DNA of 38,448 bases from Raoultibacter massiliensis (GCF_900199545.1 NZ_LT962671.1:7123-45570); one strand, 5' to 3'. Numbered from the stretch's first letter, positions 15,847-25,015 are shown. Made by a program: numbers and translations. The notes: generated by a model from the sequence alone, not told the origin.

Positions 15847-17049
15847 ATGGCAAAAATCGAAATGACCACGCCGCTTGTCGAGATGGACGGCGACGAGATG
15901 ACGCGCATCATCTGGCAGATGATCAAAGACGAGCTCATTTCTCCCCATGTTGATCTGAAGACCGAATACTACGATCTGGGCCTCGAGCATCGCAATGCCA
16001 CCGACGACCAGGTGACGGTTGATTCGGCTGAGGCGACAAAGCGTCTGGGAGTTGCCGTGAAGTGCGCCACCATTACACCGAACGCTGCACGCATGGATGA
16101 ATACGACCTCAAGAAAATGTGGAAGAGCCCCAACGGCACCATCCGCGCCATGCTCGATGGCACCGTGTTTCGCACGCCCATCGTGGTCAAGGGCATCGAG
16201 CCGTGCGTGCGCAACTGGACGCGTCCCATCACGATAGCCCGTCATGCATACGGTGACGTGTACAAGAACGCCGAGATGGTCGTTCCCGGTCCCGGTACGG
16301 TGGAGCTGGTCTACACCGCGGCCGACGGCACCGAGACGCGCGAGCTCGTGCACGAATTCGACGGCCCCGGCATCGCCCAGGGCATGCACAACCTCGATTC
16401 GTCGATCGGGAGCTTTGCGCGGAGCTGCTTCGAGTATGCGCTCGATACCAAGCAAGATGTCTGGTTTGCCACGAAGGATACGATTTCGAAGAAGTATGAC
16501 CATCGCTTCAAGGATCTGTTCCAGGAAATCTACGATGCCGAGTACGCCGAGCGGTTCGAGGCGGAGGGCATCGAATATTTCTACACGCTCATCGACGATG
16601 CCGTTGCACGCGTCATGAAAGCAGACGGCGGCTTCATCTGGGCGTGCAAGAACTACGATGGCGACGTGATGAGCGATATGGTGTCTTCCGCATTCGGCTC
16701 GCTTGCGATGATGACTTCCGTGCTGGTTTCTCCCCAAGGCGTTTACGAATACGAAGCGGCCCACGGTACGGTGCAGCGCCATTACTACAAGCATCTGAAA
16801 GGCGAGGAGACCTCGACGAATTCCGTTGCAACCATCTTTGCGTGGACGGGCGCCCTGCGCAAGCGCGGCGAACTCGACGGGCTTTCCGATCTGGTTGCTT
16901 TTGCCGATCGCCTGGAGAAAGCCACGCTCGATACGATCGAGGCAGGGGAGATGACGGGTGATTTGGCTCGCATCACATCTTTGGAGAACCCGACTGCGCT
17001 TAGCACGCATGGGTTCATCCTCGCTATTGCCGAGCGCCTGAGGGCGTAA
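15847..17049 (+). CDS. icd: NADP-dependent isocitrate dehydrogenase
   Basis: The enzyme oxidises isocitrate to 2-oxoglutarate and CO2 with NADP. The 400-residue product is of the homodimeric, eukaryote-like subfamily: it starts [21 protein letters not shown], then has the substrate motif [33 protein letters not shown], metal-binding acidic residues in [11 protein letters not shown] (about 275), and the NADP motif [10 protein letters not shown] (about 305). This differs from the E. coli Icd subfamily. GGAAGG at 15834-15839 supports ATG 15847. It supplies 2-oxoglutarate and NADPH, and stands alone between the ABC operon and the convergent uvrA-like gene. Confidence 0.95.
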   Translation: MAKIEMTTPLVEMDGDEMTRIIWQMIKDELISPHVDLKTEYYDLGLEHRNATDDQVTVDSAEATKRLGVAVKCATITPNAARMDEYDLKKMWKSPNGTIRAMLDGTVFRTPIVVKGIEPCVRNWTRPITIARHAYGDVYKNAEMVVPGPGTVELVYTAADGTETRELVHEFDGPGIAQGMHNLDSSIGSFARSCFEYALDTKQDVWFATKDTISKKYDHRFKDLFQEIYDAEYAERFEAEGIEYFYTLIDDAVARVMKADGGFIWACKNYDGDVMSDMVSSAFGSLAMMTSVLVSPQGVYEYEAAHGTVQRHYYKHLKGEETSTNSVATIFAWTGALRKRGELDGLSDLVAFADRLEKATLDTIEAGEMTGDLARITSLENPTALSTHGFILAIAERLRA

Positions 17050-17059
17050 GGCGCACGAG

Positions 17060-17085
17060 GGCCCCGCGATGCGTCCCGCGGGGTC
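17060..17085. terminator. Hairpin between convergent icd and uvrA-like gene
   Basis: CCCCGCG (17062-17068) and CGCGGGG (17077-17083) form a perfect 7-bp stem, extendable by two pairs, just after icd and touching the stop of the opposite gene. No T-run is seen, so termination is inferred from position only. Confidence 0.4.
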
Positions 17086-19627
17086 AGCCGTGCAACGATA
17101 GGTATCGCCCCGTAACGCTTGCCGGGTTGGCGGCTATTTCTTCGGGTGTGCCGGCGGCGACGATGCGACCGCCTGCTTCGCCGCCGCCCGGTCCCATGTC
17201 GATGACGTAATCGGCGTTTGCGATGACGTCGAGATCGTGTTCGATCACTATAACCGTTGCGCCGCGCTCAACGAGGCTTTGGAAGACTTCGAGCAAAACG
17301 CGAACATCGAGGGGATGAAGGCCGATGGTCGGTTCGTCGAAAACGAACACCGCATCGCCTTGCATGCGCCCCATTTCGCTTGCGAGCTTGAGCCGTTGCG
17401 CTTCGCCGCCCGAGAGCAAGGGAGTTGCCTCCCCGAGCGCGAGGTAGCCCAAACCGAGATCGCACAGGGTTTGCAGCTTTCCGTTCGCCCTCTTCAGGTC
17501 GGCGGTATGTACGCGCGCTTCGTCAACGCTCATGCTCATAAGCTGCGGAAGCGAAAGCCCTCTGGCTGCGCCGTCTTTTTCCGGCCGGTGAATGCGCGCG
17601 GCCTCTTCGCCGTAGCGGGATCCGCCGCATGCGGGACAGGTGATGTCCACATCCGGCAAAAACTGCACATCCAAGCCGATGGAGCCCGTGCCATCGCACA
17701 CGGGGCAGCGCAGCGATCCGGTGTTGTAGGAGAAATCGCCCGCTTTGAGTCCCATCGCCCGAGCTTCTTCGGTGCGGGCGAAAGCGCGCCTGAGTTCATC
17801 GTGCGCCCCCGAATAGGTTGCAACGGTCGATCGCACGTTGATTCCGATCGGCGTAGCGTCGATGAGGTTTGCGCGCGTGATCCCGTCGGCGTCGATGCGC
17901 TTTATATGAGAGGGCGTGTTCGCAGGCGACGCTATTGATACGAGCGCGGGAACGAGGCTTTCCAGCACGAGGGTTGTTTTGCCCGACCCCGATACTCCCG
18001 TTACGACGGTAAGGCGTCCCCGGGGAAAGTCGACCTCGAGGGGCCCTACGGTGTGCAGCGCTTCGGTTTCAAGATGGATGCCGCCGATGTCGAACACGCT
18101 GTGCGAACGCGCCCGCTCGCGCACGCGTACCGACTCCGCGCCCGAGAGGAATCCGCCGATGCGCGAGGCGGGATTCTGCTCGATATCGCTCAGGGAGCCT
18201 TGGGCGATCACGCGGCCTCCATCGCTGCCCGCCGAGGGCCCTATTTCGATCAGATGATCGGCTTGCGCTAGGATATGGGTATCGTGATCGACCATGACGA
18301 TTGTGTTTCCGTCCTCTAGCAGATCGCGCATGACTGCGAGGAGCCCGTCTATGTTCGAGGGGTGAAGACCGATGGACGGCTCGTCGAGAACGTAGAGCAC
18401 GCCGGTCGTGCGATTTCGGACGGCGCGGGCCAGCTGGACGCGCTGGCGTTCTCCTGTCGACAGCGTGGAGCTTGCGCGGTCGAGGGAGAGGTAATCGAGC
18501 CCCAGATCGGTGAGCCTCCGGGCTGTATGGGAGAAGGATTCGCAGATGCTTTGCGCCAGCGGTCTCATTTCTTCGGGCAGGGTTTCGGGTACGCTGGAGA
18601 CCCACTGCGTCAGATCGCCCAGGGTTTTTTCGGTGGCCTGCGCCAGATCGATGCCCGCTACGTGCGGTTCGAGGGCATGCTGGGAGAGACGCGTTCCCTT
18701 GCAGGTGGGGCAGGGGCCTTCCTTAAGGAACCGCGATACCCGTTTGAGGCCCTTTTCATCCTTCACTTTCGAGAGCGCATTCTCGACGGTTTTTACGGCG
18801 TTGTAGTACGTGAAGTCAAGTTCGGCGAAGGTATCGGTTTTCTTCGCCTTGTACAGAATGTGCTTCTTTTCGGCGGGTCCGTTGAAAACGATGTCGCGCT
18901 CTTCGGAGGTAAGTTGATTGAACGGAACGTCGGTGCGCACGCCCATTTCCCCGGCAACCTGCTTCATGAGATCCCACATCAAAGTGTTCCAGGGCAACAC
19001 CGCCCCCTCGTCGATGGAGAGCGACTCGTCGGGCACGAGCGACGCTTTATCGACCGTGCGCACAATGCCGGTGCCCTCGCATTCGGGGCAGGCTCCATCG
19101 CTGTTGAATGCCAGCGACTCGGCTCCCGGGCCGAAAAACTCGACGCCGCATTCAGGGCATGTTATAGGTTGCTCGGCTGCGACGGCAAGCGTTGGGGGCA
19201 CCCGATGCCCGTTGGGGCATACATGGCTGCCGACACGCGAGAACAGGAGTCGGAGACTGTTCAGCAGCTCCGTTGATGTGCCGAATGTGCTGCGCACCCC
19301 AGCGATGCTCGGGCGTTGGTGCAGGGCAAGCGCGGCAGGTACGTGGAGGACTTCGTCGACGTCGGCGCGACCTGCTTGCGCTATGCGTCTGCGCGTGTAG
19401 GTGGAAAGCGCCTCAAGATAGCGGCGCGAGCCTTCTGCATAGAGAACGCCGAGGGCGAGCGACGATTTGCCCGACCCCGATACTCCGGCAATGCCGACAA
19501 GCTGATTGAGGGGAACGTCGACATCGATGTTTTTCAGGTTGTGCACCCGTGCGCCGCGTACCTCGATACGGTCGGGCACCTGACTGGACGAGTGGGGGAC
19601 GGGTGCGCTTGCGTCTAGGTTGGTCAT
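17084..19627 (-). CDS. UvrA-like ABC ATPase lacking the UvrB-binding domain (UvrA2 class)
   Basis: The 847-residue protein has two ABC modules as in UvrA: Walker A GVSGSGKS (residues 48-55), signature LSTGERQR with Walker B YVLDEPSIGLHP, then a second GVSGSGKTT, LSGGEAQR and VFDEPTIGLHP. Zinc-finger cysteines occur at 137, 157, 160, 180 and 183, and again in CPVCDGTG to CPACGGSRY. UvrA1 proteins are about 940-960 residues and carry a UvrB-binding insert after the first cysteines; here only about 20 residues separate C137 from C157, so that insert is missing. Known UvrA2-type proteins are tied to DNA-damage tolerance or resistance to DNA-binding drugs. The ATG has a GTGAGG site. Confidence 0.93.
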   Translation of the reverse strand: MTNLDASAPVPHSSSQVPDRIEVRGARVHNLKNIDVDVPLNQLVGIAGVSGSGKSSLALGVLYAEGSRRYLEALSTYTRRRIAQAGRADVDEVLHVPAALALHQRPSIAGVRSTFGTSTELLNSLRLLFSRVGSHVCPNGHRVPPTLAVAAEQPITCPECGVEFFGPGAESLAFNSDGACPECEGTGIVRTVDKASLVPDESLSIDEGAVLPWNTLMWDLMKQVAGEMGVRTDVPFNQLTSEERDIVFNGPAEKKHILYKAKKTDTFAELDFTYYNAVKTVENALSKVKDEKGLKRVSRFLKEGPCPTCKGTRLSQHALEPHVAGIDLAQATEKTLGDLTQWVSSVPETLPEEMRPLAQSICESFSHTARRLTDLGLDYLSLDRASSTLSTGERQRVQLARAVRNRTTGVLYVLDEPSIGLHPSNIDGLLAVMRDLLEDGNTIVMVDHDTHILAQADHLIEIGPSAGSDGGRVIAQGSLSDIEQNPASRIGGFLSGAESVRVRERARSHSVFDIGGIHLETEALHTVGPLEVDFPRGRLTVVTGVSGSGKTTLVLESLVPALVSIASPANTPSHIKRIDADGITRANLIDATPIGINVRSTVATYSGAHDELRRAFARTEEARAMGLKAGDFSYNTGSLRCPVCDGTGSIGLDVQFLPDVDITCPACGGSRYGEEAARIHRPEKDGAARGLSLPQLMSMSVDEARVHTADLKRANGKLQTLCDLGLGYLALGEATPLLSGGEAQRLKLASEMGRMQGDAVFVFDEPTIGLHPLDVRVLLEVFQSLVERGATVIVIEHDLDVIANADYVIDMGPGGGEAGGRIVAAGTPEEIAANPASVTGRYLSLHG

Positions 19628-19663
19628 TTTTGCCTCACGGGTTGCGAACGGATGCTGCCCGTT

Positions 19664-19669
19664 ATTGTA
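19664..19669 (-). promoter_or_regulatory. Possible -10 box for the uvrA-like gene
   Basis: On the minus strand TACAAT lies about 37 bp before the ATG at 19627, a normal leader length. No good -35 hexamer is present at 16-18 bp. Confidence 0.3.
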
Positions 19670-19925
19670 CCGCGTAACGGGGAGGAAGATCGCGCTCGCA
19701 ACCGTTACGGGCAGATGGCTGTTTTCGGGTAGAAGAAGTTTTGGTTAGACGATGGAGACGGCCGGTGCTTCGAAATCTATTCGGTGAGCGGTAGGTGCGG
19801 TAAACCTGCATGAAACCATGGCGGGTGACGAGATTTCTGCATGGCCTGTGCGGGAGCTTCCATTTTTTGACGGCAAGCGGCTGGGAGGCGTGTTCCGGCA
19901 TATCGAAAATATGGCGAAACACGAA

Positions 19926-19952
19926 TTGTGCACCTGCACAAAACTGTATAAT
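19926..19952 (+). promoter_or_regulatory. Promoter with operator-like dyad upstream of triple-RidA gene
   Basis: A consensus -10, TATAAT, lies at 19947-19952, with TTGTGC as a possible -35 at 19926-19931 (short 15-bp spacer). The -35 and spacer are covered by a perfect inverted repeat TTGTGCA-CC-TGCACAA (19926-19941), placed where a bound regulator would control polymerase entry. About 115 nt of leader follow before the ATG; I recognise no riboswitch family in it. The rest of the gap back to 19628 holds no gene I can support. Confidence 0.6.
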
Positions 19953-20072
19953 GCAGCCTTCCCGAAAGACCGAGGGTCGGCGGCCGAACGGTACGCCCCT
20001 TCGTCGGGAGATGGGCCTGTAAGGCTCGGTTCGCAGGCAGACAGGCGAAACATCCTAAAGGAGGGCACTATC

Positions 20073-21341
20073 ATGAGCGGCGATAACGTGGTATTGGCAA
20101 GAAACACGGATCAGGCACCCCGAAGCCCCTACTATTCGCAAACGGTTGCTTTTTCCCACTACAATAATTTTTCAGCCCAGCTTCCGATTGACCCGAAGAC
20201 AGGAGAGCTGGTGTCGGGCGGCGTCGAAAAGCAAGCGGAGCAGTGTTTTAGGAACATCAGGGCCATTGCGGAAAGCATTGGCCACAGCATGAACGACGTT
20301 ATCAGGATTACGGTGTTCGTCACGAACATTGAAGACGTTGACGCAATCGACGGCGTGTACCGATCGTATTTCCCGACGTATCTTCCCGCCCGCACGACGG
20401 TGGCCGTTGCCGCTTTGCCGATGGACGCTTCGGTGTTCGTCGAGGCGCTTCTTTCGAATGGGGAGGGCACGATCCCGAACGCTCCTCAGGCGGGGGATCT
20501 GGTCAAGCTGACGAACAACACGGCGAATGCGCCGATCGATGCGCTGTCGACCCAGACGGTCGCCTTCTCCCACTACAACAACATCTCGGCGCAGCTTCCC
20601 GTTGATCCGAAGTCCGGTCAGATCGTGGTTGGCGGCGCGAGGGAGCAAGCTGCGCAGTGCTTGAAAAATATCAAGGCGATCCTCGAAAGCATCGATGTGC
20701 CTTTCGACGATATCGTGAAGACGACCGTTTTTCTCAAAAGCCTTTCGGACATCGAGGCGGTTGACGAGGCGTATGCGAGGTTCTTTCCCGATTCCGGCAT
20801 CGCCCGTGCCGTGGGGTATGTCCCCGCGCGAACGGTTATCGAGGCATCGGCGTTGCCTTTGCATGCCCTGGTGCAGATCGAAGCCGTCGTTTCGCATGGC
20901 GACGGCACGCCGCCTCAGGCTGTCGAAGACAGGCACGGGCTTATCGTGGAGGCCGCCAACACGGCGAATGCGCCGATCGATGCGCTGTCGACCCAGACGG
21001 TCGCCTTCTCCCACTACAACAACATCTCGGCCCAGCTGCCGATCGATCCAGAAACCGGTACGCTGGTTTCCGGAGGCGTTGCCGAACAGACCGCTCAGTG
21101 CTTGAAGAACATCAAGGCGATCATCGAGAGCGTCGGTCATGCGATGGGGGATGCGGTCAAGGTGAACATTTGCCTTAGGAACATCGAAGACCTCGATGCC
21201 GCAAACGAAGCTTACGCTGCGTTCTTTCCCGAGGGAAAGCCTGCGCGAAGGGTGATCGGGGTCGGGAATTTGCCGATGGGGGCTCTCGTGCAAATCGATG
21301 CGATCTTCGGAAATGCCGAGGGCACGCCTCCGACGGCGTAA
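20073..21341 (+). CDS. Three-domain tandem RidA (YjgF/YER057c/UK114) protein
   Basis: RidA proteins are enamine/imine deaminases that detoxify reactive 2-aminoacrylate; other Rid families act in catabolism. They are normally single domains of about 130 residues that trimerise. This 422-residue protein has three: about residues 16-132, 153-279 and 300-419. Each keeps the active-site arginine in a PAR motif (R107, R253, R392). The partner acidic residue is E124, E270 and D409. The Pro-Tyr that supplies the active-site tyrosine in E. coli RidA is seen only in domain 1 (SPYY); domains 2 and 3 have DALST there. A single chain could therefore fold as a pseudotrimer. AAAGGAGGG before ATG 20073 sets the start. 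It is monocistronic, with its own promoter and terminator. Confidence 0.92.
   Translation: MSGDNVVLARNTDQAPRSPYYSQTVAFSHYNNFSAQLPIDPKTGELVSGGVEKQAEQCFRNIRAIAESIGHSMNDVIRITVFVTNIEDVDAIDGVYRSYFPTYLPARTTVAVAALPMDASVFVEALLSNGEGTIPNAPQAGDLVKLTNNTANAPIDALSTQTVAFSHYNNISAQLPVDPKSGQIVVGGAREQAAQCLKNIKAILESIDVPFDDIVKTTVFLKSLSDIEAVDEAYARFFPDSGIARAVGYVPARTVIEASALPLHALVQIEAVVSHGDGTPPQAVEDRHGLIVEAANTANAPIDALSTQTVAFSHYNNISAQLPIDPETGTLVSGGVAEQTAQCLKNIKAIIESVGHAMGDAVKVNICLRNIEDLDAANEAYAAFFPEGKPARRVIGVGNLPMGALVQIDAIFGNAEGTPPTA
20516..20590 (+). repeat. 75-bp direct repeat, copy 1 (RidA domain 2)
   Basis: These 75 bases are identical to 20957-21031 in the same reading frame, 441 bp (147 codons) apart. The repeat encodes the domain linker and first strand (NTANAPIDALSTQTVAF onward). 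Identity at synonymous positions points to recent duplication or gene conversion rather than protein-level constraint alone. Confidence 0.95.
20957..21031 (+). repeat. 75-bp direct repeat, copy 2 (RidA domain 3)
   Basis: Second copy of the repeat at 20516-20590. The first mismatch is a G/C third-position change directly after the repeat, beyond which the two domains diverge. Confidence 0.95.
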
Positions 21342-21390
21342 TCGGGCGGTTTTGCGCTGCTGGCGCCTGACCGATCCGTTGCGATGCGTC

Positions 21391-21428
21391 GCGCCCGAAG
21401 CTGCTGGTGCAGTTTCGGGCGCGTTTTT
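21391..21428 (+). terminator. Intrinsic terminator after triple-RidA gene
   Basis: GCGCCCGAAGCTGC (21391-21404) pairs with GCAGTTTCGGGCGC through one G-U pair around a TGGT loop, followed by GTTTTT. It also lies at the 3' end of the convergent GTPase gene. Confidence 0.85.
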
Positions 21429-21441
21429 CGGATGCGTTAGA

Positions 21442-22656
21442 CTATTGGTTTGCCGCTCCGCTTTTGCCTGAAGCGCCGAACGCTGCGGCAAGCAGATCCG
21501 CAATGAGCTTACTGGTATCCTTTGCTACGCCGTTTTCGGATACCTCCTTGACGACCTGCGCCACTTTGTCTACGAATTGGCTTGAAAGGCTCGACTCGAT
21601 AACGTTTTTCAGCCAGTCAATGTCTGCGATGCTCTTCTCGCCGGTGTATACCTTTTCGAATGCATATATCGAGCCTTCTCCGATAGCGGCAACGATGCTT
21701 CCCGCAATGACCGCATTGAGCACGCTTGCGGCAATGTTGATTCCTGGTATTGCTTTCAGGGCGCTGATGGCTGTTTTTGCAGCTATGCTTGCGGTTCCGA
21801 CTTCAACGATCGAGCTAAGGAACCGCTTGGAGTCCTCGTCTTTCTTTATGCCGTACAGTTGGGCAAGCGAGTTGATTTCAAGAATTTCAATGGGTGCGAG
21901 AATCGCTGCGTCTGCGAATGGGATTGGGGCGGCTCCTACCGCTACGGCCGCCGTCGTGGACGCCCCCACGATGCTCTGTGCGAGAGCCCTCTTCCTTTTG
22001 AGCTTGAACGCAAACAGATCCTTCTCTCCGGCCTTTAGACCTTCGGGCATCACTTCGTTCGTTGCGTCAATCAGTTCGGTGATCCCTTCGGGAGCGGCAA
22101 ACGCCGTGTCGTTCAGCCTGTATGTTGCGGCGACAACCGGAATTACTTTGCGCAGGTTCTTTGCGTATCTCTTCTGATTGGCGAAGGCGTTGTTCACCAT
22201 CTCGATATTGCGACTTCGCTCGGGTGCCGAGTACGACTTGGTGATAACGACGATGACGGGGATGCTTTCCCACATTGCCGTAGCCCTCGAAAGGTCTTTG
22301 ATCGCTTTTGGGAACAGCTTGCTCGTTGTCCCTTCGACGCAGAACCAGATCACGTTGATCTTGTTGTCTTCACATCCTTCTTTGGCGCTGTTCCTGGACC
22401 ATTTCTTAACAGCGTTGATGGCTTTGCGTTCCTTCACGAACGAGGGTTCGAAGCCTACGGAATCGATGATCCTGAACGGAATCGACTCGCTTTCGTATAT
22501 ATCGAGCTTATCCGTTGTTCCCGATGTGCCCCAGCCCGTTACCGCTACGTCTTCTCCAAGCACCGCATTGATCAAGGTCGACTTTCCGACTCCTGAGTTT
22601 CCGATGACGAGAACGTTTCCCCGGCCTACCGACTCGAATGACTTTGCGTTTTCCAT
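21442..22656 (-). CDS. Era-like P-loop GTPase with hydrophobic DUF697-like C-terminal region
   Basis: The 404-residue protein has a G domain with G1 GNSGVGKST (residues 19-27), a conserved TSGTTDK as G2, and G3 DSVGF (65-69). The expected N/TKxD of G4 appears as TKSY (139-142) without the aspartate, so guanine specificity may be changed. After about residue 215 comes an Ala/Ile-rich helical region with membrane-like stretches (AVGAAPIPFADAAILAPIEI and INIAASVLNAVIAGSIVAAI), as in DUF697 GTPases. AGGAGG before ATG 22656 rules out the longer frame from 22692. Function is unknown; membrane association is likely. It is 116 bp from tex on the same strand. Confidence 0.85.
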   Translation of the reverse strand: MENAKSFESVGRGNVLVIGNSGVGKSTLINAVLGEDVAVTGWGTSGTTDKLDIYESESIPFRIIDSVGFEPSFVKERKAINAVKKWSRNSAKEGCEDNKINVIWFCVEGTTSKLFPKAIKDLSRATAMWESIPVIVVITKSYSAPERSRNIEMVNNAFANQKRYAKNLRKVIPVVAATYRLNDTAFAAPEGITELIDATNEVMPEGLKAGEKDLFAFKLKRKRALAQSIVGASTTAAVAVGAAPIPFADAAILAPIEILEINSLAQLYGIKKDEDSKRFLSSIVEVGTASIAAKTAISALKAIPGINIAASVLNAVIAGSIVAAIGEGSIYAFEKVYTGEKSIADIDWLKNVIESSLSSQFVDKVAQVVKEVSENGVAKDTSKLIADLLAAAFGASGKSGAANQ

Positions 22657-22772
22657 GGCAGTCCTCCTGCACCTATGATGTGTAACCTGCATTCTATATC
22701 AGGGTATGTAAAATCCGCGAGGGCAGTCTTTCTTTAAAAGGGAAAAGCCCCTGGTATTCTTGTTCCATGGCG

Positions 22773-24929
22773 CTACATCTTTTCTTTCACCATGGTGAGC
22801 GAGATTTTTCCCCGCTCCTTGTCTATGCCGGTCACCCAGACGGTGACGGTGTCTCCCACCGATGCCGCTTCGCTCGGGTGCCTGACGAAGCGATCCGCCA
22901 TTTTGGAGATGTGGACGAGCCCATCTTGTTTCACGCCGATATCCACGAACGCGCCGAAATCGACGACGTTGCGCACGGTGCCCATAAGCTCCATGCCCAC
23001 GGAGAGGTCGTCGAACTCGCGAACGCTTCTGCTGAATACGATCGCGGGGGCGTCGTCGCGAGGGTCGCGCCCTGGTTTTTCCAGCTCGGCGATGATGTCT
23101 TGGAGGGTCGGCAGCCCCACGCCGAGCTCTGTCGCCAGCGCGGATGCATCGCCGACGCGCTCTGCGATATCGGGTATGCCCCCGCGGGTCAGCGCTTCGG
23201 GTTTCAGGTTGCCCCGTTTGAGAACCTCGCGTGCGACAGGATAGCTTTCGGGGTGGACGCTCGTCGCATCAAGGGGATTCTTGCCGCCTTCGATGCGCAG
23301 GAATCCCGCGCAGTTCTGGAAGGCTTTGGCACCCAGCTTGGGAACCTTCTTGAGTTCTCTGCGATCGGAAAACGCTCCGTGCTCTTCGCGATAGGCGACG
23401 ATGTTCTTCGCTACGGCGGCGTTGATGCCGGAAACGTAGCCGAGCAGGCTCACGCTTGCCGTGTTGAGATCGACGCCTACGCGGTTGACGACGTTTTCGA
23501 CGACGCCCGTCAAGGCGCGCTCGAGCGCAGCTTGGTTGAGGTCGTGCTGATATTGTCCGACGCCGATTGACTGAGGCGGGATTTTCACGAGCTCCGCAAG
23601 CGGGTCTTGCAGTCGACGGCCGAGGCTCATGGCCCCGCGGGTGGTTACGTCGAGGTCAGGGTACTCTTCGCTTGCCAATTTTGACGCCGAATAAACGGAG
23701 GCGCCCGCTTCGTTGACGATGGTGTATTGGATGGGCTCGTTCGATTGCGCGATGAAATCGGCTACGACTTCTTCGGTTTCGCGACTGCCCGTTCCGTTTC
23801 CGATGACGATGACGTTGACCCGATGCTTCTGCACGTAATGCGCAAGCTTGCGTTGCGTCTCCTTGATTTCCGAACGAGGGGGCGTGGGGTAGACGGTCGT
23901 GTAGTCTAAAAGTTTCCCGTACTCGTCCAAGACGGCGAGTTTGCATCCCGTCCTGTATCCCGGATCGAGCGCGATGACCCGCGCTCCACGGACGGGGCGC
24001 TGCTGCAGAAGCGCTTCCGTGTTCTTGGCGAACACCCGAATGGCATCGGTTTGGGCGCGATCGGTGAGCTCGGAGCGAATCTCGCGTTCGAGCGAGGGGG
24101 CGATCAGTCGCTTGTAACCGTCCGCAATAGCCTCCTTCAGGGCTTGGGTGAAAGGCGAGCCGTTCTGCTTGACCATGCGCTGTTCGAGCCGTGCGATGGC
24201 AGCGCTTGCATCCGCCTGCACCTTCACCTTGAGCTTTCGCTCTTTCTCTCCGCGATCGATGGCAAGGATTCGATGGTTGGGGATCTTCGTGATCGGTTCG
24301 GAAAAACCGTAGTATGCGTCGTAGACGGTTTTCTCGTCTTCGTTGATGCCCTCGACGGCGATGGCACCCTGTTTTTTTGTGAGGTCGCGCAGCGATGCGG
24401 TGTGTTCGGCATCGTCTGCGATGGTTTCAGCGACGATGTCCTGAGCTCCTTGCAGGGCGGCTTCGGGTGAGCCGTACCCGCCATCGGCGTTCACGTATTG
24501 CGCCGCTATCGCCAAGGGGTCGCAGCGCTGCGGATCCTGCGCGAGAATGAGCGCGGCGAGTGGTTCGAGTCCCGCATCGCGGGCTTTCGAGGCACGGGTC
24601 GCGCGCTTCTTCTTGTAGGGCTTGTACAGGTCTTCCACTCGCTGCAATACTGTGGTCGCCTCGATTTTCGAACGGAGCTCGGGCGTGAGCTTCCCCTGCT
24701 CTTCGATCGAGCTTAGAACCTCGACTTTGCGAGCTTCAAGGTTTCTGAGGTAGGTTAGGCGCTCGTCGAAATCGCGGAGCGTCGCGTCGTCGATACCGCC
24801 CGTCGCCTCCTTGCGGTATCGCGCTATGAAAGGTATCGTGTTGCCGTCGTCGACCAGATCGATGACGGCCTTGACTTGCGCAACGCTCAGGTTGAGCTCT
24901 TGCGCGATGAGGCTTTGGATGTTCGGCAC
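22773..24929 (-). CDS. tex: Tex-family transcription accessory protein (S1 RNA-binding)
   Basis: Tex is a conserved nucleic-acid-binding protein linked to transcription and related to eukaryotic Spt6. The 718-residue product has the full plan: N-terminal helical region with TIPFIARYRKEATGG (about 30-45), YqgF/RNase H-like domain starting VIALDPGYRTGCKLAVLD (about 325), helix-hairpin-helix segments (LLGYVSGINAAVAKNIVAYR, about 495), and a C-terminal S1 domain (GMELMGTVRNVVDFGAFVDI, about 640-710). The start is GTG 24929 with GGGAAAGAAG upstream; there is no nearby ATG. It lies divergent to the ABC exporter. Confidence 0.95.
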   Translation of the reverse strand: MPNIQSLIAQELNLSVAQVKAVIDLVDDGNTIPFIARYRKEATGGIDDATLRDFDERLTYLRNLEARKVEVLSSIEEQGKLTPELRSKIEATTVLQRVEDLYKPYKKKRATRASKARDAGLEPLAALILAQDPQRCDPLAIAAQYVNADGGYGSPEAALQGAQDIVAETIADDAEHTASLRDLTKKQGAIAVEGINEDEKTVYDAYYGFSEPITKIPNHRILAIDRGEKERKLKVKVQADASAAIARLEQRMVKQNGSPFTQALKEAIADGYKRLIAPSLEREIRSELTDRAQTDAIRVFAKNTEALLQQRPVRGARVIALDPGYRTGCKLAVLDEYGKLLDYTTVYPTPPRSEIKETQRKLAHYVQKHRVNVIVIGNGTGSRETEEVVADFIAQSNEPIQYTIVNEAGASVYSASKLASEEYPDLDVTTRGAMSLGRRLQDPLAELVKIPPQSIGVGQYQHDLNQAALERALTGVVENVVNRVGVDLNTASVSLLGYVSGINAAVAKNIVAYREEHGAFSDRRELKKVPKLGAKAFQNCAGFLRIEGGKNPLDATSVHPESYPVAREVLKRGNLKPEALTRGGIPDIAERVGDASALATELGVGLPTLQDIIAELEKPGRDPRDDAPAIVFSRSVREFDDLSVGMELMGTVRNVVDFGAFVDIGVKQDGLVHISKMADRFVRHPSEAASVGDTVTVWVTGIDKERGKISLTMVKEKM

Positions 24930-25009
24930 TGCTTCTTTCCCGCTTTCGGCTTCTTCGATGTTGATTCTCGATGGACTCTCGTGCGGCCGAGCGCGTCGGC
25001 CGACACGTC

Positions 25010-25015
25010 ATTATA
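25010..25015 (-). promoter_or_regulatory. -10 box of the tex promoter
   Basis: A consensus TATAAT on the minus strand lies about 80 bp upstream of the tex GTG. It is centred in the small dyad GTCA-TTATACG-TGAC. The -35 at 17 bp is poor (TACTGC). Confidence 0.45.

Noticed and set aside
19953..20072. Riboswitch in the triple-RidA leader
   Set aside because: The leader has short possible stems, but I could not match any known riboswitch core. It is kept only as a point to test.
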